Numbered from the stretch's first letter, positions 8,670 through 18,101 are shown. The stretch: DNA of 64,000 nucleotides from Citrifermentans bremense (GCF_014218275.1 NZ_AP023213.1:558001-622000); one strand, 5' to 3'. Notes: generated by a model from the sequence alone, not told the origin. Numbers and translations are program-made.

Positions 8670-9806
8670 ATGTACCAGGTTGCGGTAGAGAAGGTGGGTG
8701 ATTACCGGCGGGAGTTGGTCCAGGAAGGGGTGGCCCGGCTCCTGGCCCGCCTGGGCGGGATGGAGCGCTTCGTGAAGCCCGGCGAACGGGTTCTGATCAA
8801 GCCGAACCTCCTTGCCGCGAAGCCTCCCGAGGCCGCCGTCACCACGCACCCGGAACTGCTGCGGGCCGTGATCCGGCAGGTGCAGCTGGCGGGGGGAGTG
8901 GCGCTGGTCGGGGATTCGCCGGGAATAGGAAGCGCCGTCAAGGTCGCCAAGCGCTCGGGGCTGCTGCCGGTGATCGAGGAGACCGGGGCCGAGTTCGTCC
9001 CATTCGAGCAGACCCGCGAGGTTCCGGGCCTGGGACTCTACCGGCGCTTCGAGCTCGCCGCCCCCTACCTTGAGGCGGACCGCCTGATCAACCTCCCCAA
9101 GCTGAAAACGCACGAGATGATGACCATGACCTGCTGCGTCAAGAACCTCTTCGGCGCCATTGTGGGGACGCAGAAGGCCGCCTGGCACCTGAAGGCGGGT
9201 GCGGACAAGGATCTCTTCGCCAGGATGCTCTTGGAGGTGTACCGGCTGCGCGAACCGGACCTGAACATCGTGGACGCCATAGTCGGCATGGAGGGAAACG
9301 GCCCGGGAAGTGGCGACCCCTGCCAGGTCGGCCTCCTTCTGGCGGGGGAGAACGCCGTCGCCGTGGACCTCGTGGCAGCGGAGATAGCCGGCATCCCCAA
9401 AAAGCTCCTCTACGTGGAGAACGCGGCGCGCCGGATGAAGCTTCCCGGAGCCGAGCGCTCCGAGGTGGAATATCTTGGGCTTCAATCTAATGAAGTCCCC
9501 TACCGCAGCTTCAGACTACCCCACCTGTCAGACGTGCAGTTCGGCCTTCCCGGGTTCCTGAAGCACCGGCTCAGAAACCAGCTCACCTCTCGGCCCGAGG
9601 TGGTGGAGGGGGCGTGCCGGCTCTGCGAGATCTGCGTCAGGGCTTGTCCTCCTGGGGCGATCAGGGTCGAGGGGGGGAGGCTGCGCTTCGATTACCGTCG
9701 CTGCATACGCTGTTTTTGCTGCCGGGAACTCTGCCCGCATGCGGCGCTGAGGCTCAGGGACGGCTGGCTTCTTTCGCTAATAAAAAAGAGCGGCACCTCC
9801 CTTTAA
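8670..9806 (+). CDS. DUF362 domain protein with two 4Fe-4S clusters
   Basis: This 378-residue protein starts at ATG 8670 behind GGAGGAG. Residues 1-290 form a DUF362 domain with VLIKPNLL, LVGDSPG, RLINLPKLKTH and DAIVGMEGNGPGSGDP. The C-terminus is a bacterial ferredoxin with CRLCEICVRACPPGAI and CIRCFCCRELCPHAAL, so two [4Fe-4S] clusters are expected. DUF362-ferredoxin proteins are widespread in anaerobes. An iron-sulfur redox role is clear, but the substrate is not known. No signal peptide is seen, so it is probably cytosolic. Confidence 0.88.
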   Translation: MYQVAVEKVGDYRRELVQEGVARLLARLGGMERFVKPGERVLIKPNLLAAKPPEAAVTTHPELLRAVIRQVQLAGGVALVGDSPGIGSAVKVAKRSGLLPVIEETGAEFVPFEQTREVPGLGLYRRFELAAPYLEADRLINLPKLKTHEMMTMTCCVKNLFGAIVGTQKAAWHLKAGADKDLFARMLLEVYRLREPDLNIVDAIVGMEGNGPGSGDPCQVGLLLAGENAVAVDLVAAEIAGIPKKLLYVENAARRMKLPGAERSEVEYLGLQSNEVPYRSFRLPHLSDVQFGLPGFLKHRLRNQLTSRPEVVEGACRLCEICVRACPPGAIRVEGGRLRFDYRRCIRCFCCRELCPHAALRLRDGWLLSLIKKSGTSL

Positions 9807-9823
9807 TTCACCCTGGGGGCGGG

Positions 9824-9852
9824 TTGACATTGAAGAACGCGAGTATTATATT
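9824..9852 (+). promoter_or_regulatory. Strong sigma-70 promoter of a tiny transcription unit
   Basis: TTGACA (9824-9829) and TATATT (9847-9852) are separated by 17 bp, giving 11 of 12 consensus positions. Transcription would begin near 9859, just before a small hairpin, a ribosome site and the 24-codon frame, and would end at the terminator at 10012-10046. Confidence 0.72.
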
Positions 9853-9918
9853 TGCAGCATCCTCCGGGAACCACACAGCGAGGGATGAAAATCCACCAGG
9901 GAAAAGGAGACATCAGAT

Positions 9919-9993
9919 ATGTGGACCAATTTCTATATGATTCGCCCCGTAACCCACTGCAAAGAGGGTTGCCCTAGTCAGCCCGCCGGATAA
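9919..9993 (+). CDS. Predicted 24-residue Cys-containing peptide in its own transcription unit
   Basis: ATG 9919 lies 9 nt after AAGGAG and the frame closes at TAA 9991. The peptide begins MWTNFYMIRP and ends CKEGCPSQPAG, so it has two cysteines in a CxxxC arrangement and a PAG tail. A near-consensus promoter lies upstream and a strong terminator downstream, making a transcript of roughly 190 nt. The stop codon lies in the loop of a GC-rich hairpin (GCCCGCCGG 9981-9989 with CCGGCGGGC 9996-10004). No attached biosynthetic gene cluster is seen. It may be a small membrane-associated or metal-binding peptide, a leader peptide, or an RNA whose frame is incidental. I do not recognise a family. Confidence 0.5.
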   Translation: MWTNFYMIRPVTHCKEGCPSQPAG

Positions 9994-10011
9994 CACCGGC
10001 GGGCGTTCCCC

Positions 10012-10046
10012 AAAAAGCCCCCCGCCCTACCGGCAGGGGGCTTTTT
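10012..10046 (+). terminator. Rho-independent terminator of the small-peptide unit
   Basis: AAAAAGCCCCC pairs with GGGGGCTTTTT around a short loop, with A and T tracts on both sides. It is preceded at 9981-10004 by a separate GC-rich hairpin that includes the end of the small frame. It also insulates mltD from upstream transcription. Confidence 0.85.
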
Positions 10047-10229
10047 CATTTCCCCACCCAGCTTCCCGCTTCTGCCGGGCATTTAACCTGGCACCGACGA
10101 GCCCGCAGCCACCGCCCCTGCGCATTTGCCACAAGTCCATTCCCTCATATCCGGCAGGAAACGGTAACCTGCGCCGTGCCCCCCCCTCAAGCGCAACCCC
10201 CTCGCGACAGCGTCAAAAGCCCCTTTGAA

Positions 10230-10258
10230 TTGACAACTCCTCTGAATTCCGCTATTCT
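10230..10258 (+). promoter_or_regulatory. Sigma-70 promoter of mltD
   Basis: TTGACA (10230-10235) and TATTCT (10253-10258) are 17 bp apart. The predicted start lies about 40 nt before the mltD ATG. Confidence 0.65.
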
Positions 10259-10306
10259 GCGCACCTGTGCGTTCGGCCGCGGTACAACCCCGTAAATAGG
10301 TATTGA

Positions 10307-11743
10307 ATGATCAAAGCGACCCTCATCATACTGTCACTGCTGTTCTCTACCACCGCTTTCGCAGCGCCCGCCAGCTCGGCCGCCGACGAGCGCCACCTGG
10401 CCCGGGCCATGCAGGTCGCCTCCAACTCCTCCGACGTCGCGCTCTCCAAAGGACTCGGCCTCACCCCCTCGGATTTCTCCGACGATGAAGATTTCAGCGA
10501 TGATTCCCAGGATTACGACCTCAAACTGCCGGAGATGGAACTTCCCGACTCCGATATCCCGCTTACCTTCAACACCAAGGTGGACTACTTCGTCCGCTAC
10601 TTCCAGGGGCCGGCTCGTCCGGTCTTCGCCAAGTGGCTCTCCCGGAGCGAGCGCTACATCCCGATGATGAAGACGGTGCTGAAGAAGGAAGGGCTCCCCG
10701 AGGACCTGGTCTATCTGGCGATGATCGAGAGCGGTTTCATGACGCACGCGGTCTCGGTGGCGAGCGCGGTCGGTCCCTGGCAGTTCATGCCCCAGACGGG
10801 GAAACGTTACGCGCTCAGGATCGACCCCTGGATCGACGAGAGGCGCGATCCCTTGAAGGCGACGGTTGCCGCGGCGCTCTACCTTAAAGAGCTTTACGCG
10901 CTCTTCAACAACGACTGGTACCTGGCAGCCGCAGGGTACAACGCGGGAGAAAACAAGATCCTGCGCGCCATCAACATGTACAACACCCGCGACTTCTGGG
11001 AGATCTCCAAGGGGAGCTATCTGGCCCGGGAGACCAAGGACTACGTCCCGAAACTCTTGGCCGCCGCCATCATCGCCAAGGAACCAGCCAAGCACGGCTT
11101 TGCCGACGTTGCCTACCTTCCCCCAATCGAGTTCGACGTGGTGAAGATCCCGTCGCGCACCGACCTCGAGGTCGTGGCCAAGGCCTGCGGTGTCGAGGTG
11201 CAGGCCATACGCGACTTGAACCCCGCGCTGCGCCGCGGCTCGACCCCCCCGGACTACCCGGGATACCAGCTGAAGGTTCCCAAAGGGACGGCAGTCGTCT
11301 TCGAGGTCGAGTACGCCAAGATCCCCGAGTCCGAGCGCTACACCGAGAAGGTGAAGCACGTGCGCTACCGCGCCAAGAAAAAGGACACCCTGATCTCCAT
11401 TGCCAGACGCTTCAAGACCACCCCGCAGGCCATAGCCGAGTTGAACGACCTGGGGCGCAAGAAGGCCGCCAAGCTCCACGGACGGATGCTGACCGTCCCG
11501 GTCCAGGTCGCGGCGCGGGTAGAGGAGAAGCCGGCGCCGGCCGCGGCGGAGCCAAAGGAGCTGCACAAGTACTACACCGTGAAGAAGGGTGACACCCTGG
11601 CTTCCCTGGCAAAACGGTTCAACGTCACGGCTCGGGTGCTCTCGGCCTGGAACAACCTGAAGACCAGGGTGGCGCTGAAGCCCGGCAAGCGCATCATCGT
11701 TGCCAAGTACCAAAAGGGCGCCCCGGGCAGGGATTCGGGCTAG
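10307..11743 (+). CDS. mltD: Membrane-bound lytic murein transglycosylase D type, SLT plus LysM repeats
   Basis: This is a 478-residue secreted peptidoglycan lytic enzyme. The N-terminus MIKATLIILSLLFSTTAFAA is a cleavable signal peptide with no lipobox cysteine. The SLT catalytic domain (about 105-270) carries the general acid Glu in AMIESGF, then GPWQFMPQTGKRYAL and AAGYNAGENKI. LysM-type segments follow; the last two, YRAKKKDTLISIARRF and YTVKKGDTLASLAKRF, are clear, and an earlier one near 285-335 is weaker. It cleaves the MurNAc-GlcNAc bond to give 1,6-anhydro ends and binds glycan through LysM. The ribosome site is weak (a lone AGG). Confidence 0.9.
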   Translation: MIKATLIILSLLFSTTAFAAPASSAADERHLARAMQVASNSSDVALSKGLGLTPSDFSDDEDFSDDSQDYDLKLPEMELPDSDIPLTFNTKVDYFVRYFQGPARPVFAKWLSRSERYIPMMKTVLKKEGLPEDLVYLAMIESGFMTHAVSVASAVGPWQFMPQTGKRYALRIDPWIDERRDPLKATVAAALYLKELYALFNNDWYLAAAGYNAGENKILRAINMYNTRDFWEISKGSYLARETKDYVPKLLAAAIIAKEPAKHGFADVAYLPPIEFDVVKIPSRTDLEVVAKACGVEVQAIRDLNPALRRGSTPPDYPGYQLKVPKGTAVVFEVEYAKIPESERYTEKVKHVRYRAKKKDTLISIARRFKTTPQAIAELNDLGRKKAAKLHGRMLTVPVQVAARVEEKPAPAAAEPKELHKYYTVKKGDTLASLAKRFNVTARVLSAWNNLKTRVALKPGKRIIVAKYQKGAPGRDSG

Positions 11744-11808
11744 ACCCGCACGCCGACCTCCACATTCAACAATCACCCCTCAAGCAGCACGAAAGGACAA
11801 GCCATACC

Positions 11809-12537
11809 ATGTACAACCTTCTCATCTCCGCAGGCGCGGCCGTGGCCGTTTTTCTCATCGTCTCCCTCTCCGCAGGTTTCCAGTACTGGTGGGCCGCAGG
11901 TCTTGCCGCGCTGCTGGTCTTTCTGGGGAGCTTCCTCGTCATCTCCCGCATCGTCACCAAGAAGCTCGAGGCGATCATGGAACCTGCCATGAAGGACATC
12001 CAGGCCCAGCGCTTCGAGAAGGGGATCCGCGATCTGAAGAGCGCGCTGCGCTTCGGCAAGTGGCAGATCTACGTGGAGAGCCAGATCAACTCCGCCATCG
12101 GCATGGTCTACTTCGTGAGACGCGACTTCTCGACGGCGTTTCCCTACCTGGAGAAGGGCTTCTTCAAGAACTGGGTCACCATGGGGATGCTCGCCGTCAC
12201 CTACATGAAGCGCAACAAGCACGACAAGATGAAGGAGACCTTCGACAAGGCGCTTATGGGCTCGCCCAAGGAGTCGCTCCTCTACGCCCTCTACGCCTAC
12301 TGCCTCAACGAGATCGGGGAGACGGTGAAGGGGTGCGAGGTGCTGGCCAAGGGGGTATCCAAGCTCCCGGGGGACGAGAACCTGAAGCAGAACCTGGAGC
12401 TTCTGCGCGAAGGGAAGAAGATGAAGATGAAGGGGTACGGCGAGATGTGGCTGCAGTTCCACCTGGAAAGCCTCGGCACCATCCAGAAGCAGCAGATGGC
12501 CGCGATGGGCGGAAGGCGGCGTATCATAAGAAAATAA
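11809..12537 (+). CDS. Membrane-anchored TPR-like protein
   Basis: This 242-residue protein has two N-terminal transmembrane helices (about 4-22 and 27-46) followed by a soluble alpha-helical region with degenerate TPR features: GMVYFVRRDFSTAFPYLEKG, KHDKMKETFDKALMGSP and YALYAYCLNEIGE. The C-terminus is basic (GGRRRIIRK). TPR proteins scaffold complexes, and no enzymatic motif is seen. It lies 65 bp after mltD and may be co-transcribed with it. The function is unknown. Confidence 0.7.
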   Translation: MYNLLISAGAAVAVFLIVSLSAGFQYWWAAGLAALLVFLGSFLVISRIVTKKLEAIMEPAMKDIQAQRFEKGIRDLKSALRFGKWQIYVESQINSAIGMVYFVRRDFSTAFPYLEKGFFKNWVTMGMLAVTYMKRNKHDKMKETFDKALMGSPKESLLYALYAYCLNEIGETVKGCEVLAKGVSKLPGDENLKQNLELLREGKKMKMKGYGEMWLQFHLESLGTIQKQQMAAMGGRRRIIRK

Positions 12538-12578
12538 CTTGTCAACTGTGGCGAAACATGCCATATTGGGTCGTTTTT

Positions 12579-12609
12579 AAGACGGGCGTCATGCTCGTCT
12601 TTTTATTTT
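12579..12609 (+). terminator. Terminator-like hairpin before typA
   Basis: AAGACGGGC (12579-12587) pairs with GCTCGTCTT (12593-12601) through one G-T pair, followed by TTTATTTTA. A possible promoter (TTGTCA 12539-12544, 17 bp, CATATT 12562-12567) lies just upstream. The hairpin either ends the mltD/TPR transcript or sits in the typA leader. Confidence 0.65.
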
Positions 12610-12638
12610 AGGCGTCGAAGTAAGAGGAGCTGCAACCC

Positions 12639-14444
12639 ATGCAGGAGAAGATCAGAAACATAGCGATCATCGCACACGTCGACCACGGCAAGACCACCCT
12701 GGTGGACGCGATGCTTAAGCAGTCCGGCGTATTCAGAGAAAACGAGGCGATCACCGAGAGGGTGATGGATTCCAACGACCTGGAGAAGGAGCGCGGCATC
12801 ACCATCCTCGCCAAGAACCTCTCCATCCACCACGGCGACTACAAGATCAACATCGTGGACACCCCGGGGCACGCGGACTTCGGCGGCGAAGTCGAGCGCG
12901 TGTTGAAGATGGTCGACTCGGTGCTTTTGCTGGTGGACGCCCTCGACGGCCCGATGCCGCAGACCCGCTTCGTACTCAAGAAGTCGCTCGACCTGGGGCT
13001 TAAGCCGATCGTCGTGATCAACAAGGTCGACCGTCCCGGTGCCCGCCCCGCAGAGGTGGTGGACATGGTGTTCGACCTTTTCTGCGAACTGCAGGCCTCC
13101 GACGCCCAGCTCGACTTCGCCATCTGCTACACCAGCGCCAAGATGGGCTACGCCATGCGGGAGATGGAGCAGCCCTCCGAGAACATGGAGCCGCTCTTCG
13201 AGCTGATCAAGGAGAACGTCCATCCCCCCGAAGGGGACGCGACCGCTCCCTTCCAGCTCCTGGTCACCAACATCGACTATAACGATTACATCGGCCGCAT
13301 CGCCACCGGGAAGATCTTCAACGGCAAGGTGAGCTCCGGCGAGACCGTCGCCCTTATAAAGCGCGACGGCGCCATCTCCAAAGCGCGCGTCACCAAGCTC
13401 CTGGGATACGAGGGGCTGAAGCAGGTCGAGATTGCCGAGGCCTTTACCGGGGACATCGTCACCATCGCGGGCTTCACCGAGGTTGGTATCGGCGAGACCC
13501 TCGCCGCGGCCGACAACCCGATTCCGCTTCCCTACGTTGCCATCGACGAGCCAACCCTGTCCATGAACTTCATCGTCAACTCCTCCCCCTTCGCCGGGCG
13601 CGAGGGGAAGCTGGTGACCTCCAGGAACATCCGCGAGCGCCTGGACCGGGAGCTTAGGACCAACGTGTCGCTGCGGGTATCCGATACCTCCAACGCCGAC
13701 ACCTTCCAGGTCTCGGGCCGCGGTGAGCTGCACCTCTCCATCCTGATCGAGAACATGCGCCGCGAAGGGTTCGAAATGGCGGTTTCGAAGCCTGAGGTCA
13801 TCATGCGCATGGTGAACGGCGTGCGCCACGAGCCGATGGAATACCTGGTGGTGGACGTCCCCGCCGAGTACCAGGGCGCCATAATCGAGCGCATGGGCCC
13901 CCGCAAGGGTGAGATGGCAGCCATGACGCCTATGGGCGACACCATCCGTCTCGAGTTCATCGTCCCAGCCCGTGGCCTGATCGGCTTGAGGGGGGAGTTC
14001 CTCACCGAGACCCGCGGCACCGCGGTGATCACCCACACCTTCCACGAGTACGCCCCCTACAAAGGGGAGATCCCGGGGAGGAAGAACGGCGTCTTGATCG
14101 CCATGGAGCAGGGCGAGACCACCGCCTACTCGCTCGATGCGCTGCAGCCGCGCGGCATCCTGTTCCTCGGCGCAGGGGTGGAAGTATACGGCGGCATGAT
14201 CGTCGGGCAGCACGCCAAAGACAACGACCTTGAGGTGAACCCCTGCAAGGGGAAGAAGCTCACCAACGTGCGCGCCTCCGGCTCCGACGACGCCATCAAG
14301 CTCACCCCTCCCAGGGTCCTCACTCTGGAGCAGGCGCTCGAGTTCATCGACGAGGACGAGCTGGTCGAGGTCACCCCGGTGTCGATCCGCCTCAGGAAAA
14401 AGGTGCTCGACCCCACCATGCGCAAGCGCGCCAACCGCAGCTAA
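12639..14444 (+). CDS. typA: Ribosome-associated GTPase TypA/BipA
   Basis: This 601-residue translational GTPase starts at ATG 12639 behind AGAGGAG. The G domain shows G1 AHVDHGKTT, the switch region [10 protein letters not shown]3 [12 protein letters not shown] and G4 [13 protein letters not shown]-like domains II, III and V and the BipA-specific C-terminal domain follow (to [15 protein letters not shown]). The length is normal for the family. TypA binds ribosomes and assists assembly and stress adaptation, especially at low temperature. The gene sits alone, followed by a terminator. Confidence 0.97.
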   Translation: MQEKIRNIAIIAHVDHGKTTLVDAMLKQSGVFRENEAITERVMDSNDLEKERGITILAKNLSIHHGDYKINIVDTPGHADFGGEVERVLKMVDSVLLLVDALDGPMPQTRFVLKKSLDLGLKPIVVINKVDRPGARPAEVVDMVFDLFCELQASDAQLDFAICYTSAKMGYAMREMEQPSENMEPLFELIKENVHPPEGDATAPFQLLVTNIDYNDYIGRIATGKIFNGKVSSGETVALIKRDGAISKARVTKLLGYEGLKQVEIAEAFTGDIVTIAGFTEVGIGETLAAADNPIPLPYVAIDEPTLSMNFIVNSSPFAGREGKLVTSRNIRERLDRELRTNVSLRVSDTSNADTFQVSGRGELHLSILIENMRREGFEMAVSKPEVIMRMVNGVRHEPMEYLVVDVPAEYQGAIIERMGPRKGEMAAMTPMGDTIRLEFIVPARGLIGLRGEFLTETRGTAVITHTFHEYAPYKGEIPGRKNGVLIAMEQGETTAYSLDALQPRGILFLGAGVEVYGGMIVGQHAKDNDLEVNPCKGKKLTNVRASGSDDAIKLTPPRVLTLEQALEFIDEDELVEVTPVSIRLRKKVLDPTMRKRANRS

Positions 14445-14452
14445 AACAAGAG

Positions 14453-14485
14453 GTCCCCGGGACGTGAGCCGTCCCGGGGACTTTG
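14453..14485 (+). terminator. Terminator after typA
   Basis: An 11-bp stem (GTCCCCGGGAC 14453-14463 with GTCCCGGGGAC 14471-14481) is followed by TTTG. The stem is very stable but the T tract is short. Confidence 0.7.
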
Positions 14486-14521
14486 TCGCTGGGCCACAAC
14501 CACTTGGAAAGGAGTCACCTC

Positions 14522-15292
14522 ATGCAGCTTCGACCCCTGCGTCACCTTGCCCTTTGCTCCGCACTGTGCCTGATCAGCGCCTGCGCCTCGGCGCCTGCGC
14601 CGGTAAAAAGCGCCGACACCTATTTCAAGGAAGGCGAGGCCGCTTTCGCCAAGCGCAACTACAACGAGGCGATCGAGAGCTGGAAGAAAGTGAAGGAAAG
14701 CGACACCGCCCCGGCTCTGACCAGCCAGGCCGAGCTGAAGATCGCGGACGCCCATTTCGAGAACAAGGCCTACATCGAGGCTGCGGCAGCCTATGAAGAC
14801 TTCCGCAAGCTGCACCCGACCCACCCCCAGGCCCCTTACGCGCTTTACCGGCTGGCCTTGAGCCACTACCAGCAGATCGCCGGGACAGACACCGATCAGA
14901 CCCCGGTCAAGAACGCGGTGGCCACACTGGAGGCGTTCCTGGGGCAGTTCCCACGGTCGGAGTACGCCCCGGAGCTGTCCAAAAAGCTAGCCGACTGCCG
15001 CGACAAACAGCTGGCCTACGAGAACTACGTCGGCAACTTCTACCTGAGGACCGAGAAGTACCAGTCGGCGATTAAGAGGCTGAACGAGGCGCTGGTGCGC
15101 TTCCCTGGGCTGACCAGGCTGGACGACACGCTTTTCTACCTTGGGAAGGCATATCTGAAGGCGGGGGAGTTGCAGCAGGGTAAGGTCGCTTTGCAGAGGC
15201 TCGCCGCCGAGTATCCGGCAAGCCCCCGGAACAAGGAAGCCTCCCTGCTGTTGCAGAAAGGCTTCGCCGGCTACTCCTCGCAAGGGGCATAG
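14522..15292 (+). CDS. bamD: Outer-membrane assembly lipoprotein BamD (YfiO) family
   Basis: ATG 14522 (MQLRPLRHL) follows AAAGGAG. An in-frame start at 14483 has no ribosome site and would spoil the signal peptide. The 256-residue product has a lipoprotein signal ending LISAC, so Cys at about 21 is lipidated. TPR units follow: YFKEGEAAFAKRNYNEAIES, AAAAYEDFRKLHPTHPQAPY and FYLGKAYLKAGELQQG. BamD is the essential partner of BamA in inserting outer-membrane beta-barrels. It is convergent with the diguanylate cyclase gene. Confidence 0.88.
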   Translation: MQLRPLRHLALCSALCLISACASAPAPVKSADTYFKEGEAAFAKRNYNEAIESWKKVKESDTAPALTSQAELKIADAHFENKAYIEAAAAYEDFRKLHPTHPQAPYALYRLALSHYQQIAGTDTDQTPVKNAVATLEAFLGQFPRSEYAPELSKKLADCRDKQLAYENYVGNFYLRTEKYQSAIKRLNEALVRFPGLTRLDDTLFYLGKAYLKAGELQQGKVALQRLAAEYPASPRNKEASLLLQKGFAGYSSQGA

Positions 15293-15323
15293 CCTGGGAG
15301 GCGCCGCACCATAGCGGAGAATA

Positions 15324-16619
15324 TCAGGCGCTGATGTGGCGCTGTCTGAACTGCGGCGTGCAGGCACTGCGCCCTTTCTTCTCGCGGTACATCCTCTGGT
15401 CGGCGACGCGCCAGGCGGCGGTCAGGTCCTCGCCGTTCAATGCCGTCGCCGCGCCTATCGAAAGGCTTAAAGGTAGCGGGAAGCCGTGGTGCTCCTTGTT
15501 GCTTAGCTGCAGTTGCTGCTGTAGCCGCTCCATCGCCTCGACCAGGGCTACCTCGTCCGTATTGGGGAGCAGCGCCGCAAACTCGTCGCCGCCGATGCGC
15601 GCCGCTACGTCCTCCCTCCTGAAAGCGTTCTTCAACACCTCAGCGGCATGTTTAAGCAGTTCGTCCCCCGCCGCGTGACCGAACCGGTCGTTGGCCTCCT
15701 TGAGGCCATCCACGTCCGCCATGACGATGCTGACCGGAAACTTGCGCCCCTTCTTCAGGCGCTCCAGTTCCTCGTCGAAGTAGGCGCGGTTGTAGATGCC
15801 GGTAAGCATGTCGTGGGTGCTCAGGTAGCGGAGCTTGTTCTCCGCGCGCTTTCTCTCAGAGATGTCGAGCAGCGCGCCGACGACGCCGCCGCTTGTGGAG
15901 CCGGAGTTGCTGAAGGAGGCGCTGTAGAAGATGACGTCGCGGCTTTCACCGTCGGCGCAGGTGATGGTTCCCTCGAAGCTGCGCGGGCCGCCGCCGTTTC
16001 CAGCGACCTCTTCCCCGCGGGTGTACAGGGCCGCCAGGTCCGGGGGGAGTATGTCGTAGATGCTCTTGTTGATGTTCTCGCCCCGCTTCATCCCGATCTG
16101 CTCCTCGAACGCCTTGTTGCAGCCGAGGTAGAGGCCGTTGGGGTCGTTGTAGAAGATGGGGGTCGGGAGCGTGTCGATGAGAACCTGGATGAAGGTGAGC
16201 TTATCCTTCAATTCCTGCTCGTGGCGACGGTTCTGTTCGCGCAGCGCCACATCTGCGATAGATCTTTGCACCGCCGGGATCAGGCCGCCCAGGTTCCCTT
16301 TGAGCAGGAAAGCGTCCGCACCGCAGCGGATAGCCTCGGCCGCGGCCTCTTCCCCGACCTTGCCCGAGATCATCAGGAAGGGGATGTCCGTGCCCTTCTC
16401 CTTGAGGATTTTCAGGGCCTGCAGCCCGCTGAAGCCGGGCATCACGTAGTCGCAGATGATGACGTCCCACTGGGGTCCATCCAGTGCCTCGCACATGGCC
16501 TGGGCGCTGTCGACGCGCCGGAACTGTACGTCGAACCCTCCCTGTTCCAGTCGGATCACGATGAGCTGCGCATCGTCGGGGGCGTCTTCCACCATCAGTA
16601 CTCTGAGCAGTCTTCCCAT
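15324..16619 (-). CDS. Receiver-PAS-GGDEF diguanylate cyclase
   Basis: ATG 16619 (MGRLLRVLMVEDAPDDAQ) is chosen because GGAGAAG lies 8 nt upstream; a longer frame to 16661 lacks a site. The 431-residue protein has a receiver domain (about 1-120, phospho-acceptor in IICDYVMPGFSG), a PAS domain (about 145-260, FYNDPNGLYLGCNKAFEEQ) and a GGDEF domain (about 275-430). The active site GGDEF is intact. RRED five residues upstream matches the RxxD inhibitory site, so it should make cyclic di-GMP under product feedback. No kinase is adjacent. The upstream promoter is at 16673-16700. Confidence 0.92.
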   Translation of the reverse strand: MGRLLRVLMVEDAPDDAQLIVIRLEQGGFDVQFRRVDSAQAMCEALDGPQWDVIICDYVMPGFSGLQALKILKEKGTDIPFLMISGKVGEEAAAEAIRCGADAFLLKGNLGGLIPAVQRSIADVALREQNRRHEQELKDKLTFIQVLIDTLPTPIFYNDPNGLYLGCNKAFEEQIGMKRGENINKSIYDILPPDLAALYTRGEEVAGNGGGPRSFEGTITCADGESRDVIFYSASFSNSGSTSGGVVGALLDISERKRAENKLRYLSTHDMLTGIYNRAYFDEELERLKKGRKFPVSIVMADVDGLKEANDRFGHAAGDELLKHAAEVLKNAFRREDVAARIGGDEFAALLPNTDEVALVEAMERLQQQLQLSNKEHHGFPLPLSLSIGAATALNGEDLTAAWRVADQRMYREKKGRSACTPQFRQRHISA

Positions 16620-16938
16620 GGAGTGCTTCTCCCTGAAACGCGATATCCCTACGCGGAACAATCAAGTGAGGAATTGTACTGTACTAATGTGTAAAGGCAA
16701 GCGACTGGTTTCATGCTCATCAATTGGACGCCCCTCGCGAAGCGGCTAAAGGGTTGAAGGACCCTTGGTTGTGTCCCAGTGGCTCGGTTGGGCGTTAGCT
16801 TTGACTAAACAACAAAATTTCTTATTGACGAAAGCTGGCGACGGCTGTTAACAGCAAGAGGCGTACCGCCCTGCCGCAAAAGTGGAGTTTGGCGGGGCCC
16901 ATAGCTGGTGCAGAGCCCAAGGCCTGCGAGGAGTTCCG
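16620..16938. other. Divergent intergenic region, no gene
   Basis: About 320 bp separate the divergent cyclase and methyltransferase genes. Apart from the leftward promoter (16673-16700), no feature with good support is seen. A clear promoter for the methyltransferase is not visible. Confidence 0.5.
16673..16700 (-). promoter_or_regulatory. Sigma-70 promoter of the diguanylate cyclase
   Basis: Read on the minus strand, TTGCCT (16700-16695) and TACAAT (16678-16673) are 16 bp apart. The start would be about 50 nt upstream of the ATG. Confidence 0.55.
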
Positions 16939-18069
16939 ATGAGTGAGGAGCGTTTTTTCGCCACCACCGCAAAGGGGGTGGAAGAGGTGCTCGCCGCCGA
17001 GTTGACGCGGCTGGGCGCTAGCGAGGTCGCCGTGGACAGCGGCGGGGTCCGTTTCGGCGGGGGTATGGAAGCGGCGTATCGGGCCAACCTCTGGCTCAGG
17101 AGCGCGAGCCGGGTGCTGATGCCGCTGGGAGAGTTCCCCTGCGAGACCCCGGAGCAGCTCTACCGGGGTGTGAGTGGGCTCCCCTGGGTCAAGTATCTGA
17201 CGCCGGCGATGACGCTTGCGGTCGATTGCAGCCTGAGGGATTCGGCCCTCACCCACTCAGGCTTCGTCGCCTTGAAGGCGAAGGATGCCATAGTGGACGT
17301 GCTGCGGGACCATTTCGGCAGCCGGCCCAACGTCGACACCAAGGACCCCGACCTGCGGGTGAACCTGAGGCTGTTCCGCAACCGCTGTACCGTGAGCCTC
17401 GACTGCTCTGGGACGCCGCTGGACCGGCGCGGTTACCGCCTGGACCGGCACGAGGCGCCGCTCAAGGAGAACCTGGCGGCAGCGCTCGTCGAGCTGTCCG
17501 GCTGGGACGGCACCACCCCGCTTATCGACCCCATGTGCGGCACCGGCACCATCGTCATCGAGGCGGCCATGAAGGCACTGCGCATCCCCCCGGGGCTGTC
17601 GCGCCAGGGGTTCGGTTTCCAGCGCTGGAGAGGGTTCGACAAAGCACTCTGGGAGCGCGTCGTCGCCGAGGCGCGCAACGGCATCCTCACCGACCTTCCC
17701 GCACCGGTGCAGGGGACGGACATCTCGCACTCGGCCGTCGGGATGGCCGCCCAGAACGCCAAGCGCGCCGGCGTCCTGGAGCAGATCACCCTGGGGCGGC
17801 AGCAGCTCTCGGAGCTCGCCCCTCCGCCCGGCCCGGGGGTGGTCATCCTCAACCCCCCTTATGGCAAGAGGCTCGGGGAGGAGGAGGCTCTCAGGCCGCT
17901 CTACAAGGAGATCGGGGACGTGTTGAAGCAGCGCTGCAAGGGGTATACGGCCTTTCTCTTCACCGGCAATCTGGAGCTCGCCAAGTCCGTGGGGCTGAAG
18001 GCCGCCAGGCGCATCGTGCTCTACAACGGGCCGATCGAGTGCAGGCTGCTCAAGTACGAGATGTATTAG
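16939..18069 (+). CDS. THUMP-domain class I rRNA methyltransferase (RlmL N-terminal/YpsC type)
   Basis: ATG 16939 (MSEERFFATTAKGVEEVL) follows GAGGAG; the longer frame from 16882 has no ribosome site. The 376-residue enzyme has an N-terminal ferredoxin-like/THUMP region (about 1-160) and a Rossmann methyltransferase with the AdoMet loop LIDPMCGTGTIVIEAAM and catalytic NPPYG. It resembles RlmL without the C-terminal RlmK half, so N2-methylation of guanine in 23S rRNA (G2445 in E. coli numbering) is the likely reaction. The target position is inferred. It is followed by a tRNA gene with its own promoter. Confidence 0.87.
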   Translation: MSEERFFATTAKGVEEVLAAELTRLGASEVAVDSGGVRFGGGMEAAYRANLWLRSASRVLMPLGEFPCETPEQLYRGVSGLPWVKYLTPAMTLAVDCSLRDSALTHSGFVALKAKDAIVDVLRDHFGSRPNVDTKDPDLRVNLRLFRNRCTVSLDCSGTPLDRRGYRLDRHEAPLKENLAAALVELSGWDGTTPLIDPMCGTGTIVIEAAMKALRIPPGLSRQGFGFQRWRGFDKALWERVVAEARNGILTDLPAPVQGTDISHSAVGMAAQNAKRAGVLEQITLGRQQLSELAPPPGPGVVILNPPYGKRLGEEEALRPLYKEIGDVLKQRCKGYTAFLFTGNLELAKSVGLKAARRIVLYNGPIECRLLKYEMY

Positions 18070-18101
18070 GAAAAGCGGCGGGGATCATTATAAATTGAAG
18101 C

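Noticed and set aside
9858-9918. Riboswitch in the leader of the small-peptide unit
   Set aside because: The leader is about 60 nt with one modest hairpin (CATCC/GGATG) and matches no class I know.
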